Shown here: positions 7,641 through 10,806 of the stretch, one piece after another
Position numbering within the stretch: position 1 is the stretch's first letter
Layout: every line of letters begins with the position of its first letter
Assembly: GCA_027596945.1 (NCBI GenBank)
Contig: JADGJH010000698.1
Location: 1-10,806, forward strand
Direction: 5' to 3'
Source: Physocladia obscura
Taxonomy: Eukaryota > Chytridiomycota > Chytridiomycetes > Chytridiales > Chytriomycetaceae
Length of the DNA: 10,806 nucleotides
The notes under the pieces: generated by a model
Told to the model about the DNA's origin: nothing
Database searches by the model: none
The model's input: only the letters and a program-made list of their open reading frames with translations
Made by a program: the position numbers and the translations under genes

Positions 7641-8179
7641 TACTTTCAACAAAAGCGCAAAAAAAACCTCCTAGTCAATCAAATCATTGGCTTTGTTGCT
7701 CAATCTTTACAGCACATTGAATTAAATAGACATGACGGGGAGGCGGGAAAACCGGGAGCCAAAATACGCACTGATGGTGATGGTTTTTTCGTTTTTTGTT
7801 TAAATTTTATTAAAAAAATCAGTGGAAGTCATCAAAGAAGAGGCGCTTAAGAATATTAAAGTGAGCATTTTTAAACAAGCGTATGCTTGTGTACAATGCC
7901 GCGGCTGTAACTAGGAAATACAGATGTCTTGCTCACCTTTGTGAATTTCACAGACTTTAAAACAAAAATAACAAAAGAGAAACAAAATAACACTCCCAGA
8001 CTAATATTATTTCCATTCTCCTCTGTTTTGACCATATAGTTTCTAGATTTTTTCTGATACCTTTTTGATATACTCTCTTTTGTAAATGCTTGGTGATTTG
8101 CAAGAGAATAAGTATGGTGTTTGTCTGGTCTGCGAGTCAAAATTGAATTTGCTTTTTTGCTTGAACAAAAAAACATTAC
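7641..8179 (+). promoter_or_regulatory. Upstream region of the SRP1-like gene
   Basis: This is the boundary between the retrotransposon block and host genes. A short GC-rich patch at 7733-7762 contains GGGGAGGCGGGAAAACCGGG and stands out from AT-rich flanks, so it is a candidate protein-binding site. There is no convincing TATA box. Two upstream ATGs lie close to the gene: 8086 (overlaps the main start, stop at 8257-8259) and 8114 (11-codon frame, stop at 8144-8146). Whether they are in the transcript depends on an unknown start site. Confidence 0.4.
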
Positions 8180-8915
8180 ATGCCGCGAGAACGAACAACG
8201 CTTTTCTGTGCAGGGTTCAGCCAGCGCACACGGGCAAGAGACTTGGCGTACGAGTTTGAAAGGTGAGTTTGCGAGCAGGCAGGCAGGCAGGTTTATTCAT
8301 TTATTTGGTTCGGTTAGATTTGGGCGACTCGTACGGTGCGACATTCCGCAGCCACGCTCGTCGTCGTCCAAGGCGTTTGCGTTTGTGGAGTTTGAAGACT
8401 ACCGCGATGTAAGAGAGCGGGTTGGGTAGTATTCGTTAAGCACACTAACGGGGTATTCGGAGCAGGCCGAGGATGCGTACTACGACCTGCAGGGAGCGCG
8501 GTTCGAGGGCGGCACGCTGTCGCTACAGTGGGCGAAGCAGGCGCCGTCACGGGCCTGGCGCCACGACGACCGCGATGGCCGCCGCCGCTCACCGTCCAGG
8601 TCGCGCAGTCCGCCACGCCACCGCGGCCCACCTCGCCGTTCGCCGTCCCTGTCGCCGCGCCGCCGTGATCGAGACTACGGATCACGTGGCCGCTCGCCTT
8701 CTCCCCGTCGCGACCCCGTGCCCCGCGACTTGTCCCGTGATCGTCTACCATTGCCACTCGCCTCCGACCGTGCAATTAACGAGTCGCGTGACCTCCCCAT
8801 CACCCTCCCTCTCTCGCCGCAACCACAAGCCCAACCCCAAGCTCAGCTACCCGTTTCCAACGACCTACCACACCCCGTCACCGACAGCCAACAGGACAAT
8901 ACCCAGGGCAATTAG
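8180..8915 (+). CDS. srp1: SR-type pre-mRNA splicing factor, Srp1-like (three exons)
   Basis: Exons 8180-8262, 8318-8408 and 8466-8915 join to 207 codons plus TAG. An N-terminal RRM spans residues 6-83: RNP2 is LFCAGF (8-13), helix 1 is [13 protein letters not shown] (18-30), RNP1 is KAFAFVEF (46-53), and the domain ends in QWAKQ (79-83). An RS domain follows (about 94-141) with [10 protein letters not shown] and several SPRR units, then a Pro/Gln/Leu-rich tail with a QPQAQPQAQ repeat. The helix 1 to strand 2 sequence, including GRLVRCDIP, is typical of fungal Srp1 proteins (fission yeast Srp1 family). These are nuclear RNA-binding proteins that act in splice-site selection and mRNA handling. 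The ATG at 8180 is chosen because strand 1 of the RRM begins six residues later. Its context is weak (T at -3). The tail is short and lacks the long RD/RE repeats of many relatives. Confidence 0.88.
8263..8317 (+). other. SRP1-like intron 1 (55 nt)
   Basis: The donor is GTGAGT and the acceptor GGTTAG. The split codon AG|A gives Arg and joins EFE to FGRLV, which restores the conserved RRM. Without removal the exon 1 frame stops at once (TGA in GTGAGT). No clear CTAAC-type branch site is visible. The intron contains four GCAG units. Confidence 0.82.
8275..8290 (+). repeat. GCAG microsatellite (4 units) inside intron 1
   Basis: Four tandem GCAG units, each creating an AG that could in principle compete as a 3' splice site. 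All lie within 28 nt of the donor. Confidence 0.9.
8409..8465 (+). other. SRP1-like intron 2 (57 nt)
   Basis: Donor GTAAGA, branch-site match CACTAAC at 8442-8448, and acceptor GAGCAG. It is phase 0, joining EDYRD to AEDAYYDL, which is the expected RRM sequence. This is the best-formed intron in the window. Confidence 0.92.
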
Positions 8916-9452
8916 CTTGTGTGGTGTATGACTTCCCTTTTTTTTCTTGTCCTCTTTGTTGTATGCTGTGGAGGAGAATCGGTTATGTTTTCTTTTTTTT
9001 CTCCTCCAAAAAAAAAAAACCATTTTTTAATGTACGAACGTGACGGACGAACGAGCGATGAAACGATGCTTTTTTTATTTTATTTTTTTAAATTCTTTTT
9101 TTTTTTTTTGCTTTTCGACCAACGCGACTTTTGTCCCTTTCTTCGACCGTGGTCTACCAAAATCGAACGAAATAAAACTTTTTTTTGTTGTTTCCAAATC
9201 GACGAACGTGACAAATTAATGACATTATGGAGATGATCTCCAGTAAGACAAGCTTTTGTATTTTCTCTTCTTTACTCTTCCTTTTTCCTAGTAAGTCAGG
9301 CTTTCGTTTTCTACAATTTTTCTGAAGATTAAAATAAATTTGCATCCTTATTAATAATTGATCAGATTGTTCGATAATTGCACCATCATTGTCACCTCAG
9401 AAAAATTACAAATTGCACAAATTGCGAATAATATCTGCAAAAACAACTAATA
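8916..9452 (+). promoter_or_regulatory. Intergenic region between SRP1-like and reductase genes
   Basis: It holds the 3' end of the SR gene and the promoter of the reductase. Long T tracts (for example near 8938-8947, 8992-9000 and 9098-9109) and an A run at 9009-9019 are present; poly(dA:dT) tracts of this kind often exclude nucleosomes in yeast promoters. The 11-mer ACGAACGTGAC occurs twice (9034-9044 and 9202-9212). An imperfect direct repeat of ~25 bp lies at 9242-9267 and 9290-9314. No coding gene is seen; the frames at 8919-9236 and 9345-9154 are low-complexity Phe/Lys runs. Confidence 0.45.
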
Positions 9453-10439
9453 ATGGCAACAACAGCAGCAACAATCCTCCTCAATGACGGCACAAAGATC
9501 CCAAAGCTAGCGTACGGCACTGGAACAAAATGGTTCAAAGGTCGTACGGGATCTGCCTCTGAACTCAGCTCCGAGCTTGTCGAAAGTATTCTTGTGGCAT
9601 TGCGAGCCGGATTCACACACATTGACACTGCTGAAGCGTACGGAACCGAACCAGAAGTCGGTCGCGCTTTAGAACTGTACTTTGCAGAGTCTGGAAAAAC
9701 TCGTGCAGATGTTTACATCACAACAAAGGTAAAAAAAAATATCCAGTTCATCCCGATCAATTGAAAATAATTGTAAGACACATAACAGGTCTCTCCACCG
9801 CCAACAAATGTCCACGAGTCGCTTACAAATTCACTCGCAAGACTCGGTCCGTCTGCCAGCGGCTACGTCGACCTGTACCTAATCCACCAGCCGTTCTGGG
9901 ATACAACAACGCTTCCACTCGCACAAGTCTGGCAATCCCTCGAATCTCTTGTCCTCGACACAAAACAAACACGGTCAATTGGTGTTTCGAATTTCCGCAT
10001 TGCCGAGTTCGACGCGATCAAGGGCATTCCCGGGCTACGCGTCGCTCCTGCTGTGAATCAGATCGAGTACCATGCATACAGCCAGTCGCGCACTCTCAGC
10101 ACGTACTTGTCGACAGCCGATGCGGCGATTTCAGGCGTGACTATCGCCGCGTATGGCCCGTTGCAGCCGTTGCAGAAATTCGCTGATGTTGGCAGTGTCA
10201 AGACGACAGTGGAGCGGATCGCGGCGGTGAATGGATTGTCGGCGAGCCAGGTGTTGTTGGCCTGGGGGTGGGCGAAGGGGACTGTGCAAGTGACGACGAG
10301 CTCAAATGAGCAGCGCTTAAAAGAGGCTGTTGCGGCGCTAAACGTTACGCTTACGCAGGAGGAGGTTGATGAGATATCTGCGAGTGGCGGGAATGTTACT
10401 TTTAGAAAATTTGGTGCGGGGAGGAGTTATGACGATTAA
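9453..10439 (+). CDS. Aldo/keto reductase (two exons), soluble NAD(P)H oxidoreductase
   Basis: Exons 9453-9728 and 9789-10439 join to 308 codons plus TAA, the usual AKR length. The catalytic tetrad is complete: Asp58 and Tyr63 in HIDTAEAYGTE, Lys92 in TTKV, His125 in LIHQP. Other family signatures are IGVSNF (156-161), NQIEYHAY (182-189) and AYGPL (213-217) of the TIM barrel, and a cofactor-binding TSSNEQRL (262-269). The reaction is NAD(P)H-dependent reduction of a carbonyl to an alcohol; the substrate cannot be read from sequence. The TTSS in place of the 'PKS' of classical AKR1 enzymes is, as I recall, common in fungal AKR3-like ketoreductases, which fits best. No signal peptide or membrane segment is visible, so it is probably cytosolic. 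The ATG at 9453 has A at -3, and the conserved first strand starts a few residues later. Confidence 0.93.
9729..9788 (+). other. Aldo/keto reductase intron (60 nt)
   Basis: Donor GTAAAA and acceptor ATAACAG, phase 0. Splicing joins ITTK to VSPPPTNVHESL, keeping the catalytic Lys92 as the last exon 1 residue. Unspliced, the frame stops at 9762-9764. The branch site is unclear: no CTAAC lies in the usual window, and the nearest match is an ATAAC too close to the acceptor. Confidence 0.9.
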
Positions 10440-10806
10440 AAAGGAGCGGGTCACAAGTCGTTGGCTATTTGATCTTTTTTTTCTTCTTATCGTTAATGAA
10501 AAAAAATTTCAATCAGTAAATATGATTTAAATATTTGTTCGTGTCCTTCAGAGTTTCAAATTTTCAAGTCTCAGAATTAATCTTTTGAATCAATTTGTTT
10601 AAACCAGAAGTACATGTTTACCTTTCTGGGTTGGGTGGTCAAGTATCGATAATTTAAAAGACAACTATTTATTACTACTGTAGATAAAATACTTCTTGAT
10701 TAATTTAATCCCGTTATGTCCATCAAAAAATAGAAAAAGAAATTCTAGAATATTAATGCGTAACACCGAAATAGAAAAATGTAAAATACAAAAATAAAAG
10801 AGAAAA
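10440..10806. other. 3' flank of the reductase gene, no further gene seen
   Basis: AT-rich sequence with a T8 tract near 10475 and an A8 run near 10500, both plausible parts of the 3' end region of the reductase transcript. AATAAA occurs near the right edge (10793-10798). I see no ORF, RNA gene or repeat that I can support here. Confidence 0.6.

Noticed and set aside
7625..7660. TACTTTCAACA near 7645 as the end of a 5' LTR matching TACTTTAACA of the candidate 3' LTR
   Set aside because: The match is ~10 bases with a gap in AT-rich DNA and does not extend inward.
7871..8176. 101-codon minus-strand frame upstream of the SR gene
   Set aside because: It has no recognisable motif and a biased composition, and it lies in the promoter; most likely chance.
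8263..8290. Alternative 28-nt intron using the last GCAG as acceptor
   Set aside because: It is too short for a spliceosomal intron, and the resulting nine-residue insertion disrupts the RRM; TTAG at 8317 restores the conserved sequence. It is kept only as a possible regulated event.
8314..8931. Long open frames on both strands over the SR gene (8775-8314 minus, 8473-8931 plus)
   Set aside because: They are shadows caused by GC-rich, stop-poor exon 3. The RRM and RS domain identify the true frame.
1..10806. CRISPR array, prokaryotic operon or phage-type defence system
   Set aside because: There are no regularly spaced repeats, and the content (spliceosomal introns, SR protein, copia elements) is clearly eukaryotic.

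Overview
The window looks like nuclear DNA of an ascomycete fungus, probably a yeast or yeast-like species. The evidence is two compact plus-strand genes with 55-60 nt GT-AG introns, one of them with a clear CTAAC branch site. One of these genes encodes an SR protein of the fungal Srp1 type. They lie beside a large AT-rich block of dead Ty1/copia retrotransposons. Species or family cannot be fixed from the sequence alone.

Left edge (1-1640). Positions 1-780 are AT-rich, with an 18-base A run and weak minus-strand coding remnants. Positions 788-1643 carry a broken, A-rich, plus-strand reading frame of unknown identity. Its last ~70 codons faintly resemble a Myb/SANT helix-turn-helix and end at a splice-donor-like AAG|GTAAAA.

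Retrotransposon block (about 1640-7640, all minus strand). Two different copia elements lie head to tail. Element A (about 1700-3299) keeps the second half of integrase, the C-terminal end of reverse transcriptase and RNase H. Its 5' half and the polymerase palm are missing. Element B (about 3300-7240, perhaps to 7640) keeps a gag zinc-knuckle trace, integrase, an acidic linker, reverse transcriptase and RNase H in the canonical copia order, broken by frameshifts and stops. Each element has a purine-rich tract directly followed by TGTT, the usual copia start of a 3' LTR. B's candidate 3' LTR ends exactly where A's truncated integrase begins, so B may have inserted into A. No matching 5' LTR was found for either element.

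Host genes (8180-10439, plus strand). An intact three-exon SRP1-like splicing factor (8180-8915, 207 aa) is followed by an intact two-exon aldo/keto reductase (9453-10439, 308 aa). The two are unrelated in function and each has its own intergenic region. The SR protein acts in nuclear pre-mRNA processing; the reductase is a soluble NAD(P)H enzyme. The exons, especially exon 3 of the SR gene, are much richer in GC than the retrotransposon block.

I see no CRISPR, RNA gene, bacterial-type operon or evidently new system. The least explained parts are the 788-1643 frame and the junction between the two elements.
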